Assembly: GCA_963575745.1 (NCBI GenBank)
Contig: CAUYUJ010005592.1
Span: 445,293-483,165 of the forward strand
Length of the DNA stretch: 37,873 nt
Reading direction: 5' to 3'
From: Prorocentrum cordatum
Taxonomy: Eukaryota > Sar > Dinophyceae > Prorocentrales > Prorocentraceae
The notes below the pieces were generated by a model, which did not search any database, was not told the origin of the DNA, and worked only from the letters and a program-made list of their open reading frames with translations. Below, piece after piece: positions 20,401 to 29,300 of this stretch (the first letter of the stretch is position 1; each line of letters starts with the position of its first letter). A program made the translations under genes and the position numbers.

Positions 20401-20695
20401 GTCCTGGCACTCACACCTCCAGAGGCACCCAGACAGCTGGGCAGCCAGAGCGGCCAGTGAGCAGGACCACGACTGGGTCAGCTCACAAAGGCGCGTCTGG
20501 GTGTCGGCATCCAGCAGGTCTTCTAAAACTTTTTCCAGAAAAGGCCGGGGCAAGGTCCACCGCTGGGACCAATCGGGCTGGACTTCCCGGTTTAATCCGG
20601 CGGGGACGCGGGATCCCAAAACCATCTGGAATTTAGCGGACGAACTTTCGCGCAGTCTTGGCTGCAAAGGCAGACTTGGAGAGGCTTGCCCCTGA
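17486..20695 (+). CDS. EEP endonuclease plus reverse transcriptase, non-LTR retroelement type
   Basis: Open for 1069 codons from the ATG at 17486; the frame is also open upstream (VKQALLDGRGGRKIW), so coding probably starts near 17443 after a pyrimidine-rich acceptor. The N-terminal EEP domain shows Glu124 (ALLEVDH), GDVN with Asp236/Asn238, and a late His316 (GDHALLAVD). The RT domain follows: motif A AIADVKTHQDQI (Asp679), motif B RGLHMGALTAG (about 735-744), motif C AWSDNLFSFA (781-784), and VNILGPL after it. In active RTs motif C is usually x-x-Asp-Asp; here the second Asp is Asn. No RNase H is visible. It ends KGRLGEACP at a TGA. Related ORFs are, from memory, frequent in dinoflagellates. 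It could be an inactive element or a domesticated gene. Confidence 0.75.
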   Translation: MGPISTREERMPGKQWGKLKEEVGAKLQGRNVVFCERTRAVWLDDAKVGRLMAGEFLWEVPAASPVKELLGDTVARALQQRGLSHALALACALNIEGKGGTDADINSILGLLELKSWGLIALLEVDHRRRCDPSDGTLREFEGGHARVRYYPGEGSWAFALLIHKHARARLKDVECGDRSIRVDLFHTSPDSKQVSLKSVIFSHLARGAAFEDSLADAQGLARRRPRNSSLFWLGDVNADSKKPWQETWSLYTGALRGLGLQWAPPRYFEADPALHCARRPSGAQVGQPANMDHAAAPTGLHVDAFIRWQGVPGDHALLAVDALMVEPRRRCRRPPRWRPQCVLSVARVASQLYPVCSELVRHDDLQKPSSCEVRYHEPPEFSESFGYWEQSVADIASATHRVGSSSVRRACHEPLWVKAIRRRLRTCLDEVRRVEIGKDLLRALKITRKSSEKQALAIKCLRGEKVWVSRKPLPAVRGFIQAGAVVYDPSVCAALVDAEFRKRWGVPPAEWDEENAAVRQLATSRVPRLRVQPGVLDMAVDRIKNSDKIDKHGACVAALRMAGWVRRTRDVVEEALNSDVFWQSVVLTGTIGNKEKDISGPEATRVVIPQSMLAQLCHAYVAEILEPYLESFAASHSLSGLVLGLGKGGQVQDLFTAASQVLEVGRDRFNEAAVAIADVKTHQDQIRYSCVFRSLFARDVPRELAAAAIRLHRAPAIQIDIMGTTTQEIRRSRGLHMGALTAGMLARLTIEDAFVACMDRLSQAEVGFMLGSHQLLFSAWSDNLFSFAPTVGKAAEIMTAVEKALWSKHRLFVKPDSREMVTASHVTFESYDFRDSRGRRWKVQPAVNILGPLISCTGCCAEYVKATTQKIYACFWKNSRFLTNSGIPIRKRLQKLSGVAGGIIRARAASWPPCQATETFLDRRQSKLLAWMLRLRCKPNETPQQFCLRRNRAVKQLAATKWSKFHLYSCLSWHSHLQRHPDSWAARAASEQDHDWVSSQRRVWVSASSRSSKTFSRKGRGKVHRWDQSGWTSRFNPAGTRDPKTIWNLADELSRSLGCKGRLGEACP

Positions 20696-20734
20696 GAGCT
20701 TGTGACACCGGGGATTTTCCGCCTCCAACGGGCG

Positions 20735-20736
20735 TG

Positions 20737-20767
<31 letters not shown>

Positions 20768-21075
20768 CCGTCTCCTCTTCATCCTTTTCCTCCTCCCCCC
20801 TCTACTCTTCCTCCTCCTCCTCCTCCTCCTCGTCCTCCTCCTCCTCCTCCTCCCCCCCCTCCTCCTCCTCCTCCTCCTCCTCGCGTTCCGCATGCTCCTC
20901 CTCCCTCCTCCTCTTCCTCCTCCTCCTCCTCCTCTTCCTCCTCCTCCGCCTCCTCCTCGTCCTCCTCCTCCTCCTCATCCTCCTCCTCATCCTCATTCCC
21001 TCTATCTCCCATCTGCGCGGCTACCCGCCCCTCCCTCCCCCCCCTCCATCCCTCCCACCTCTCTCCTCTCTTTCT
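20735..21075. repeat. (CAT)n then (CTC)n microsatellites
   Basis: A short (CAT)n array at 20738-20764 is followed by about 240 bp of TCC/CTC triplets and C-runs. Frames through it are Ser, Pro or Leu runs on one strand and Glu, Arg or Gly runs on the other, and are not genes. The rest up to 21348 shows no gene. Confidence 0.9.
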
Positions 21076-21348
21076 GTTCCTATTGTGCCCCCTCATTCGC
21101 GTGCAATTCCCCTCTCGATCAGTGATTTGCCAGCCTTGGCGGAGGATGTCTGGTCAGAAATTGCCTGCAGCATCGCCGTGCGCGACCGCGAACGTTCGCG
21201 CCGCAGCATGAACTGGCCCGCGCCTGGCTGTCGGCCAGGGCCCGCGCTCGCTCGAGCGGCCGCGCCGGCTTCGCAAATTCTGAAACACACGCTGCGGGGC
21301 CAGCCCGCGGGGTTGACGCCGGCCCCGCGCCGACAAAAACCAGGCTTG

Positions 21349-21498
21349 CAAATCCCAGCGACATCCCAGTGAAATCCCAAGGAAATCCCAACGCAGATCC
21401 CAACGTGGTTTTACCAAATCACAATGGGTTTTTCCTGATACATCATGGTTTTCTTGAAATCCGCGAAATCCCAGCGCAAATCCCAACGCAAATCCCAT
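21349..21498. repeat. AAATCCCAACGC repeat, copy 2 (direct units)
   Basis: Units of AAATCCCA(A/G)CG and close variants occur as direct repeats at 21349-21409 and 21465-21498, with about 55 bp of AT-richer sequence between. Unlike the other three copies, there is no opposite-strand arm. The cluster lies downstream of the stop codon (21739) of the minus-strand gene. Confidence 0.75.
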
Positions 21499-21738
21499 CG
21501 GTGATTTCGAGCTGGCGCACCGTCTGACACGCGCGGTTCGACCTCGCGAAGCCGAACATCATGTCGGAATCAGCGTCGGCCCCCTGCCCTCACCCGCGCC
21601 CCTCCCGATCCGCCCCTCGGTGCCCCCCCCCAGCTATTATCGTATCGATTGTTTGGCCACGAGGTGCCGATTTTCGCCGATTCGAGTGTTTGGATTCTCC
21701 CTTGGCGTAACGGCCTGATCCGAGCAGGCGAGCCTCGG

Positions 21739-22389
21739 TCACTTCTGCCTCTGGCCGTGGCAGCCTTGGAGGGCGTTCAGGACCTCCCTGACAGCGTTCA
21801 GCGGCCCGTCGGGCTGGGGCAGGGCGCCCAGGGCCGCGGTGAAGTCCTTCTCCGAGAGCGTGCTCTTCATGGCCGTGAACTCCATGGACATCACCTTCTG
21901 AAGGATCGGCACCTCCATCGCATGCTCGGTGAGCTTCTTGAGGCCCGCGTCGAGCTCGGGCATCAAGGGGTCGTTTTTCGCCCAGCTCCATTCGTCCATG
22001 TTGGACACGTTCCACACCATGGATTCGCCACGGGCCTTCACCTTCGCGCACATCTCGAAGTTCTCCTTCGCTTTGGCCAGCGCCTGCTTGTCAACCTTCT
22101 CGTTGGGGCTCTGCTGCTGCCTCGCTGCCTTCCTGGGCTGCTTGGGCGGCTGCTGGTCATCATGGCACTTGGTGGCGCCCCTGGACCGCTTGGGCGGCTT
22201 CGCCACCTCTGCGCGTGCTGGTTCGACCTCGCGCTTCTCGACGAGCTGCTTGGTCGCCGCGTCGGCCGCGGGCGTGTGCTCGACGCCCTTGGCGGGCGCC
22301 TCGACAGGCGCACTGGTCTCCGCCTTCGGGGCGGCCTGGCTCGTGACCGTGCCCAGGGCGGCCGAGGTCGGGTTGTCGCCCTCCGAGTA
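21739..22389 (-). CDS. last exon (F) of a multi-exon host gene
   Basis: The minus strand reads from TTGTTCCCAG|TAC at 22389 to a TGA at 21739. The first half is Ala/Pro/Lys/Glu-rich (YSEGDNPTSAALGTVTSQ... VEKREVEPARAEVAKPPKRS), and the second half is a compact helical domain: KENFEMCAKVKARGESMVWN, then DEWSWAKNDPLMPELDAGLK and LSEKDFTAALGALPQPDGPL. No known family is recognised. It is the C-terminal exon of the gene whose earlier exons lie at 22637-25914 on the same strand. Intron material upstream is (CAT)n-rich. Confidence 0.6.
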   Translation of the reverse strand, partial: YSEGDNPTSAALGTVTSQAAPKAETSAPVEAPAKGVEHTPAADAATKQLVEKREVEPARAEVAKPPKRSRGATKCHDDQQPPKQPRKAARQQQSPNEKVDKQALAKAKENFEMCAKVKARGESMVWNVSNMDEWSWAKNDPLMPELDAGLKKLTEHAMEVPILQKVMSMEFTAMKSTLSEKDFTAALGALPQPDGPLNAVREVLNALQGCHGQRQK

Positions 22390-22636
22390 CTGGGAACAAC
22401 TCACCATAGTTAGCATCACCACCATCATCATCAGCATCAGCATCAGCATCATCATCCTCATCATCATCATCCATGTCCCCCCTCATCCTCGTCACCATCC
22501 TCCTCATCCTCGTCCACCGCCTCCGCCGCCGCGCCAATTTTCATCCGCTCATTCCTCCGCAGCATCTCATCTTCATCAGCTCAGTCCCCCCCCCCTCAAC
22601 TTTCCCACCCTCCGCCTCGTCATCCTCTACATATAC

Positions 22637-22740
22637 AGCGCGACGGCCAACAGTTCATGCCCCCAGTCCGTGGGCTTGGCCGTCAGCTGGCTCCACTCCT
22701 TGTGCTTGGTCCAGGCCTCCGTGAAGCAGTGGACGTGCCC
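22637..22740 (-). CDS. inferred exon E of the host gene
   Basis: After TATAAG|GGG at 22740 the minus strand encodes GHVHCFTEAWTKHKEWSQLT and then PTDWGHELLAVAL, ending at a GTATATG-type donor near 22636 or slightly earlier. The peptide has many Trp, His and acidic residues and stands out from the (CAT)n-like flanks. The phase to exon F is not settled with the splice sites I chose. Confidence 0.5.
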
Positions 22741-23291
22741 CTTATATGCCGCCATCGTGATTATCATCATCCTCATCGGTCTCATCATTCGCATCCGCAC
22801 CCGCCCTCCCCGTCACCGCCATGATATCCCCCCCCCTCATGTTCCGCATCGTCCGCCTATTATTCATCATCAGTGTCCTCATCCAACTACTCATCCGTCT
22901 TTTCGCCATCCCCATCGCCATCGCCAGCGTGGTTACGAACGCCACCATCACCCTCACCATCCTCCATCGCCTCGCCATCGTCACCCACATAGTCACATGC
23001 ACCGCCACCTGCCATATCCGCATCCTCATTGCGATCCTCATCGTCGCCACCCACATCAGCATCACCTGCCTCATAGATCAACTTCATAACATCGTTTACA
23101 CTAGTCACACAACCAACAATGTCATCGTCACCATCAGTCATCGTCATCAGCACAGCGGCATCGCCACCGTCGTCAGCATCACCATCACACGCAGCCTCAC
23201 CACCAGTGCCATTATCATCATCACCACAGTCATCATCATTCGGTCATGGGTTCGATATCGCATCAGCGTGTTAAGTGCCCCGCCGTCTTGC

Positions 23292-23443
23292 AGTGCAGCG
23301 CCTGGATCGCCTCCGACGCGTCGTCGAATAGGATCCACGGGGGGCCGATCTGGATGGCCTTGGAGACGACGCGGGCTGCCTGGGAGGACGGATAGTCGCC
23401 GCCACCACGCTGCCACCATCTCTCCAGATTGTTCCCAAATCGT
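23292..23443 (-). CDS. inferred exon D of the host gene
   Basis: A strong acceptor (TGCTCTCAG at 23444-23452) opens RRFGNNLERWWQRGGGDYPS, continuing to IGPPWILFDDASEAIQALH. A GCAAGA donor is possible at 23291-23286; GC donors are known in dinoflagellates. An alternative frame through the same bases is also open, so the reading is chosen by composition. Confidence 0.4.
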
Positions 23444-23609
23444 CTGAGAGCACACCGCTCATCAGCACCACCCTCATCATCATCATCATCACCATCAGCA
23501 GCACCATCATCATCTTGATGCACCCGTCTCCCTCCGCATCCGCATCATCACCATCAACAGCAACATCGTCATACTTCTAGTCCACACCACCCCTCGTCAT
23601 CATCATCAT

Positions 23610-23659
<50 letters not shown>

Positions 23660-23766
23660 CCATCATCTGTCCACTCCTCCATCTCATATACCGTCATACC
23701 TTGGCATCCCATCATCATCAATACATTCTCCGCCCCCCCCCCCGCCGTCGCGACATTCAGTATCAC

Positions 23767-23889
23767 CGTTCGCGCCTGTCGCCAGCCCAGGGCCCCTCCG
23801 CCGTTGATCCAGGCGATCCGCCCCACGGGGCGGTAGACGCCCTTGACGTAGACCTGGCGCTTGTCCTCCTTCGTGTGGGTCCGCTTGTC
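23767..23889 (-). CDS. inferred exon C of the host gene
   Basis: Between CCCCAG|GAC at 23889 and ACG|GTGATA at 23767 the minus strand has 41 codons in phase 0: DKRTHTKEDKRQVYVKGVYR, then PVGRIAWINGGGALGWRQAR and T. Clean splice signals, length divisible by three and natural composition support an exon. A (CAT)n array at 23595-23658 lies in the following intron. Confidence 0.55.
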
Positions 23890-24100
23890 CTGGGGCGGCG
23901 GTGGCGGCGCATCTCCATCGCTCACCATGCCCATCCCCTGATCAGTCGAGCCCCCTTTGCATCGGTCCCTCGGCCCCCCTCCCCTCTATCTTTCCGCCGG
24001 CGCATCGGTCCATCGGTCCTCGGGCCATGGGCCCATCGGCCCTCGTTGTCATGTCTCCCCCCAGGGTTGTGCACGCTGCGTTTCTGTTGGGGCCCAGTGC

Positions 24101-24608
24101 CCATGAATGTGTCGAACTCGCCTTTGGCCCAGCTCGCCCTGAAATCTTTCTTTTTGGCGGTGCTGCCCTTGCCCTTGCTGGCGTCGTACTCGGCGCGCAA
24201 CTTCTTCCCCGCGGGCGTGTCCGCTCCTTTAGCACGTTGCCATTTACCTGCTGCCACCACTTCAAACTCGTCGGTACATTGCCTGTGCTCGAGCGGAAAC
24301 TGGAAACTGTGTTTCTCGAGCGCCTTCCAGAAGTTCAACTGCTCCGCATCATCCTTGCCGCCCTGACTCTGGGCGCCATCACTCGTGTCACTTGCCTTCG
24401 CGCTCGGGCCGAACCAGTTGCTCTGGTTCTGCAGGTAGCCGCCGCTGCTGATGTCGCGCATCATCGCGCCCGTCGTCTCGCTGATGTTGTCGCGGCCCTT
24501 CTCCGCGAAGACCCCCCTCGGGCTCTTGTTGTTGAACAGCTCGAGCAAGAGGTCGTTGATTGCCAGCTCGTCGATCTTGTCCCCGCTCAGGGCCTTGTTC
24601 AACTTGTC
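24101..24608 (-). CDS. inferred exon B of the host gene
   Basis: Opens after CGCCAG|GAC at 24608 with DKLNKALSGDKIDELAINDL and continues with NNKSPRGVFAEKGRDNISET, FWKALEKHSFQFPLEHRQCT, EFEVVAAGKWQRAKGADTPA and KKDFRASWAKGEFDTFM. The end is placed at a possible GC donor at 24100-24095, but the frame stays open to 23922, so the end is uncertain. The protein is hydrophilic and largely helical, with Lys-rich segments. No domain is recognised. Upstream is a 660-bp inferred intron containing a foldback repeat. Confidence 0.6.
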
Positions 24609-24861
24609 CTGGCGGGGCCGAGGGATGGGGCCCTGTCTTCAGCATGCCCGCCCCTCGCCTTGTGCCCCCCTCCCCATCTGGTCCATCCCTGCACCCTCCC
24701 GTGAGATCACTCCACATCCCTCCGACCGTCACCGCCAATGACCACCACCACCCGATCGCTCTCCGCTTCCCTCTCCGCTCATCCCGCGCCCCATCGAAGG
24801 GGGGGGGGGGGGCGGTGATTTCAACCGCGCGGACAAGGGGGGGGGGGCGGTGGGCGAGGCA

Positions 24862-24974
24862 GATGAGGCATGGGATGACGACGCCCAGACAGACGCAACA
24901 TCCCAACGCAAATCCCAACGCATTGTGATTTGCATTGGGATTTGATGCGGCGTCGTCATCCCCCATGCCGCATC
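24862..24974. repeat. AAATCCCAACGC foldback repeat, copy 3, with extended outer arms
   Basis: The core is AACATCCCAACGCAAATCCC with CATTGGGATTTG on the other side. Outside it, GATGAGGCATGGG-ATGACGACGCC on the left pairs with GGCGTCGTCATCCCCCATGC on the right, with a 2-base length difference. The whole is about 113 bp and has the form of a MITE-like foldback. It lies between inferred exons A and B of the minus-strand gene. Confidence 0.85.
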
Positions 24975-25267
24975 ATTCTCATCCTCCTCCACTATCATCA
25001 TTATCATCCTCCGCTTCTTCCTACGCCTCCTCCTCCCCCTCCTCCTCATTCTCCTCCTCCTCCTCCTCCTCCTCCTGCGCCGCCCTCGCACCTTCGCCCT
25101 CATCCAGTGTCATCGGATCCGCCGCTGTCCCATTGCGACTCGTCCATCATCCCCCTTATTTCCTCATCTCCCCCCTCTGACGGCACGATGCCACGATGCA
25201 TCGATGCCGAACGCAACGATGATGATTCGACATCTGTGCGCTCGGCTTCTGTGCAACAGTATCGCAC
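24975..25267. other. pyrimidine-rich intron-like stretch
   Basis: Positions 25005-25080 are rich in CCTCCT/TCCTC units. No gene is seen. With 24609-24974 it forms the inferred intron between exons A and B. Confidence 0.45.
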
Positions 25268-25914
25268 CATCTGGCGTCAACTTGAATCTGGCGAGCTCAG
25301 GCGCGGCCTGAACGTCGCGCAGCTGCTTGGGGCCGCTCTTCAGCGGGCGCGGCGTCGACGCGGTACCGACCAGCGCTGCGCGAACTAAATCCACCTTCGG
25401 AGGAGGTGCGCCGAGCCTAGATGGCCCCTGCTGCGGGACCGAGCGAGGAAGCGTGCTAGGCGCTGCAGGCGCTGCAGGGTGGGTCCGCATCGCCTTCTCC
25501 TCGGGCGCACCTGGCGGCTGCTCACCATCCGTTGCGGACGGTCGCTTCCTGGATGCGGCCGGCCTCTTCTTGATCAGCACGGCGTCGCCATCGGCGCCAT
25601 CGGGGACCTCCGCCTCCTCCCCCCCCCTCCCCGGCATGCTCATCTGGCTGGTCGGCCGCGTCGTCTCCGTCAACGTCGGACCCGTCCTGGTCGTCATCAT
25701 CTCGATGAGCGGGCTCTCCATCGCTGGCGGCGCGGCCGGCCTCGTCGTCGCGGCAGTGCTTGGACGGCTTCTTGGTGACCTTGGTGCCGCCCTTGGCCTT
25801 GGCCGTTGCCTTACGCTTGCCCTTCGGAGCGCTCGTCACCTCGTCCTGCTTGTCCGTCGTCTCCTGCTTGCCGTGATCTCGAAGAAAGTCGGCCTTCGCC
25901 GCCTCGATATCGGC
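25268..25914 (-). CDS. inferred exon A of the host gene, one frameshift at a G-run
   Basis: After GGACAAG|GCC at 25914 the minus strand encodes ADIEAAKADFLRDHGKQETT, then a Lys-rich segment (KGKRKATAKAKGGTKVTKK) and an acidic Asp-rich segment. At a C-run at 25620-25626 (G-run in coding sense) the likely frame changes to EEAEVPDGADGDAVLIKKRP, AASRKRPSATDG and later PPKVDLVRAALVGTASTPRP up to FKLTPDG near 25268. Charge-segregated low-complexity linkers of this kind are typical of disordered nuclear proteins; the role is unknown. The homopolymer at the break makes a sequencing error likely. Confidence 0.5.
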
Positions 25915-26071
25915 CTTGTCCACACATGGTCCATGTATCTACCTTGGCGCTCGTCCGCGGTAGCATCGTATATCCACCAAGTAAGTACCCTGCTCCACTA
26001 GGTTGCCGAACAGGGAGATAGCATTCAAGTCCTCAAACACCGTCAAGGTCACGATGTCGAAGTGATACTCA

Positions 26072-26191
26072 GCAAAACATGGCAACGTGAGCCTAGGGTG
26101 TTCCCACGCATTCGGGGCTTCCCTAGGACTTGCGTTCTGCCAGCAAACCATGGCAACATGGTCTGAGGTGTTCCCACGCATTCGGGGCTTC
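26072..26191. repeat. two-copy tandem repeat in the LINE 3' region
   Basis: GGTGTTCCCACGCATTCGGG continuing into GCTTCC is identical at 26098-26123 and 26166-26191. The preceding CATGGCAAC is also shared, so the unit is about 68-72 bp. Tandem 3' UTR repeats are known in several LINE families. Confidence 0.85.
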
Positions 26192-26337
26192 CTCGAGAAC
26201 CGTACTCTGTAGTGATCGGGCCTTCCACGGCCCACTCTTTTCCAGGATAATATTCATGTTTGCCCGCACCCTGCGTAGTATTCACGAGGCTGCAGTAAGT
26301 ATAAGATTATGCCATCACCCTGTGTACGTGTGATGAG

Positions 26338-29300
26338 CTATCGTCCAGTGCAGATGGCTGCACAGAACTCGAAATACTTCCGTTTGGCTGACTTTTTGGA
26401 ACACTTCATGCACTCGAGCTCCTGACAAACTCGTGCTGGTCGAAAGGTAAGTAGGACGTGGCATCGGTTGCCTGGCTTCTCGGTGCGTATGTTGTGCTCC
26501 ACGATAAGTTTGTCGTAGTCCTCTGGCGTACGTTTTTGTCCACACTGATGCGGCCCTGACGGCAGGACCCCTGGTGTGCATAGTAGTCGTGGCCATGTGC
26601 TGAAGCGTCCAATCCCCGGCGTAGTGAACTTGCACTGTATGCAGAGCAGGTGCGGGTCTTGGTCTCGCTTGGCTCCAGTAAGCGGACCAAGCACATGGTA
26701 TCCTTGCTGGCGGGCCTCTCGATTATGTAGAAGACGCTTCTGCTCATCAGTGAGAGCACGTCCTTGAAGACCCTGAAATTCTCGTTCTTCGTCTGTCGTC
26801 CATGTGATCACATTGCGCAACTTCTGGACGGAGACAACGTTCCTGGTGTGGGTACCCCTCTCTGAGAGTGATGCCACTGATTGCATTGCTCGTGAAGAAA
26901 GGTCACTGTCTCGCACTGTCTTGACTATGTTCTCCTTGAGGCAGGGGACGCTCCATATCGGCTTCGGCGGCGAGCACCAGTCTGGACATACGTCGAGGCT
27001 GCCCCTACGGTCAGTAGAGGCGAGGGCCAACGCGTACATCACCTTCATCGTGTGCTGGTGAGCCACAAAAGACGCTCGGCATTTAAATCCTGGGGCCTTG
27101 CGAAGTCCAAGTGGTATCAAGGCGCTTATCTCAGCATGGGTCTCTCTTGGAGCCAATTTGCATTTGCATAGCTGTGCCATCCTCGTAGCTGCAGTGCTGA
27201 AGTATCTGGCCATGCGCACAATCTTTGCCTCACTAGCGCTCTCCTGCGGCGTGACAAGAGAGAGGCCCGTTACAATAGTGAAGTCGATGGCAAGCTCTAC
27301 CCAGGATACCGACATTGGCGCTCGTACCGTGTCATCGGCCTCCCATTGTAGCTGTGAGAAGTACCATACCACTGCAGGAAATAACGCCTGTTGGTAGTAC
27401 CAAGCTCGATTTGCCACCGTCTCAGGTAGTATTGGTTTGAACTTCCAATCGTAAATATTTGGTTGGATTGGTTCCCACTGATAGCCAGGAAATGCTGCCT
27501 TCGGGGTCCAATTTGTCGGGTTCGTAGTAGCTTGGTCCAGTGCTAGTCCCGTGCATGTCTCCTGAGGTCTCGAGCTCGATGACGAGCTAGGTTCCTCAAG
27601 GATGGTGGCTGGTGGATCTTCTTCTGGAGCTGCTTTGCGTAGTAGTCGGCGCCTTGGTGCAGGCGGGGCCGTTGGTGTTGGCTGGGGTGATGTCGAGGAG
27701 GTCCGTTGTGGCGGTAGCTGGGGTTGCTCGTCGTCCGAGTCCATGCCCAGATGCGCCCACGGGTCCTCCTCGTTGTCTTCATCAAGCTGTGCATGTTGTT
27801 GACCGTCCAACTCAGCACGTTCCATAGCTTGGGCCTGCTCGCATCTGTCATGATGTGAATCTCGGCACATTTCTTTGAGCTCTTTTGCTCGGTGCATGAG
27901 GATGACCGTCGCCGTGTGCTGAAGAAGATAACATAATTTCTGCTCCTGCCGATGCTGCTGGCGAATGGTGTCTGGAAGGCCGTGTGACCTTGCCGCACGC
28001 ACAGCTCCTGCATCTGCCTGGCGATTCATCTCCCACAAGAGTCGTTCATCTGCTGGGACGTCGCGCTCGCTCGTGTGGGCTTTGACCTTCTGTATTCGAA
28101 ATAGCTCTCGTCCTTTGGCATTGAGTCCTGTCTCGATGGCCTGCCAGAGGTCGGTGTGCTGCTTGGTGTTCAGCGCTTCCCCTCGGAGGAGTGCTGAGAA
28201 GTTGCGAACGCAGCAGCTGCTGTCCGTCAGGTAGATCTGTTTGCCCCAGCTCCACGCGACAAAGTGCCGAAGTGCTGCAACCTCTGCTCTCTGAGCTCCC
28301 TGTGCGACACTGCGCAGGGGCACTTCAACATTGCATGGATGACCTCTGCCGTAGTACAGTGAGTAGCCCGATCTGCGTAGACGTAGGTCCGACGCCTGGC
28401 CAGGACATGACCCGTCACCAGCTACGACAGTGTAGTCATCGATCTTTGTGAGAATGTCCTCCTCGTGTCCTCCCACCTCATGCTCACCGTCGGCGTGATG
28501 TGGCGGTGCATGTAATGGAGGATCATCTGGCAGTAGTTCACATGCGAAGGCATCATATTCTGGCTTGTCTGGCAACTGTCCACAGCACAAGAGGCACGTC
28601 GGTAGCGCAAGAAGCTCTTCCTTCGTGTAGCTTTGCAATTCCCATCTGGGGCAGTCCAATAAGATATGCTGCATAGTCTCGTCAAGGGCGAGGCAAAATG
28701 GGCACTTCTTGTGGGCTGGATTCTTGGTGATGTAGTGCAGTCTATGTCCTGTGATGGTGCCTCCCTGGAGGTAGGCACGCAAGAACGGGACCTGCTTGGA
28801 AGTAAGTTTAGGTACTGGTATGTCCGTGGATCCAAGAAGCAACGGGGGCTGCTCCTTCGGCTCGTCGTCCACGTCCTCGTCGTCAGGCTTGGTGGTACGG
28901 TCAGCTTTGCGCAAGATGGCCGTGGTGACGTGGTAGTTCAGGCCAACAGCACAGCCCTTCATGTCCTTGCGCTCCTGTAGCTGAAGATCGGTACGCCACA
29001 CAAATCGTCGAAGATCCTCTCTCAGTGTATGCTGCCACCAGCCCATCGGGTGCTTGGTGAGGTAGATTCGTTGCTGGTTCGCCCTCTCGAAGTAGTCGAA
29101 GGCTGGCCATGTCCATTGTAAGTCCTTCAACACAGAGCGTATCCTGTTGATGGGGCCTGTGTCGTTGTCCTTCACGGTGAATGTTACTCGATGCTGCAGG
29201 ATGTCCCAGCACTGCTTCGCACGTCGTAGTAGTCGTGCTGCGCTTGGGCTGGAGAAGAGCCTTCTCGCAATCACCAGTGGTTGCGCAGTGGCAATCTGCA

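Noticed and set aside
20686-21372. Ser-rich plus-strand frame after the RT gene
   Set aside because: Translation of (TCC)n and (CAT)n; no exon edges and no domain.
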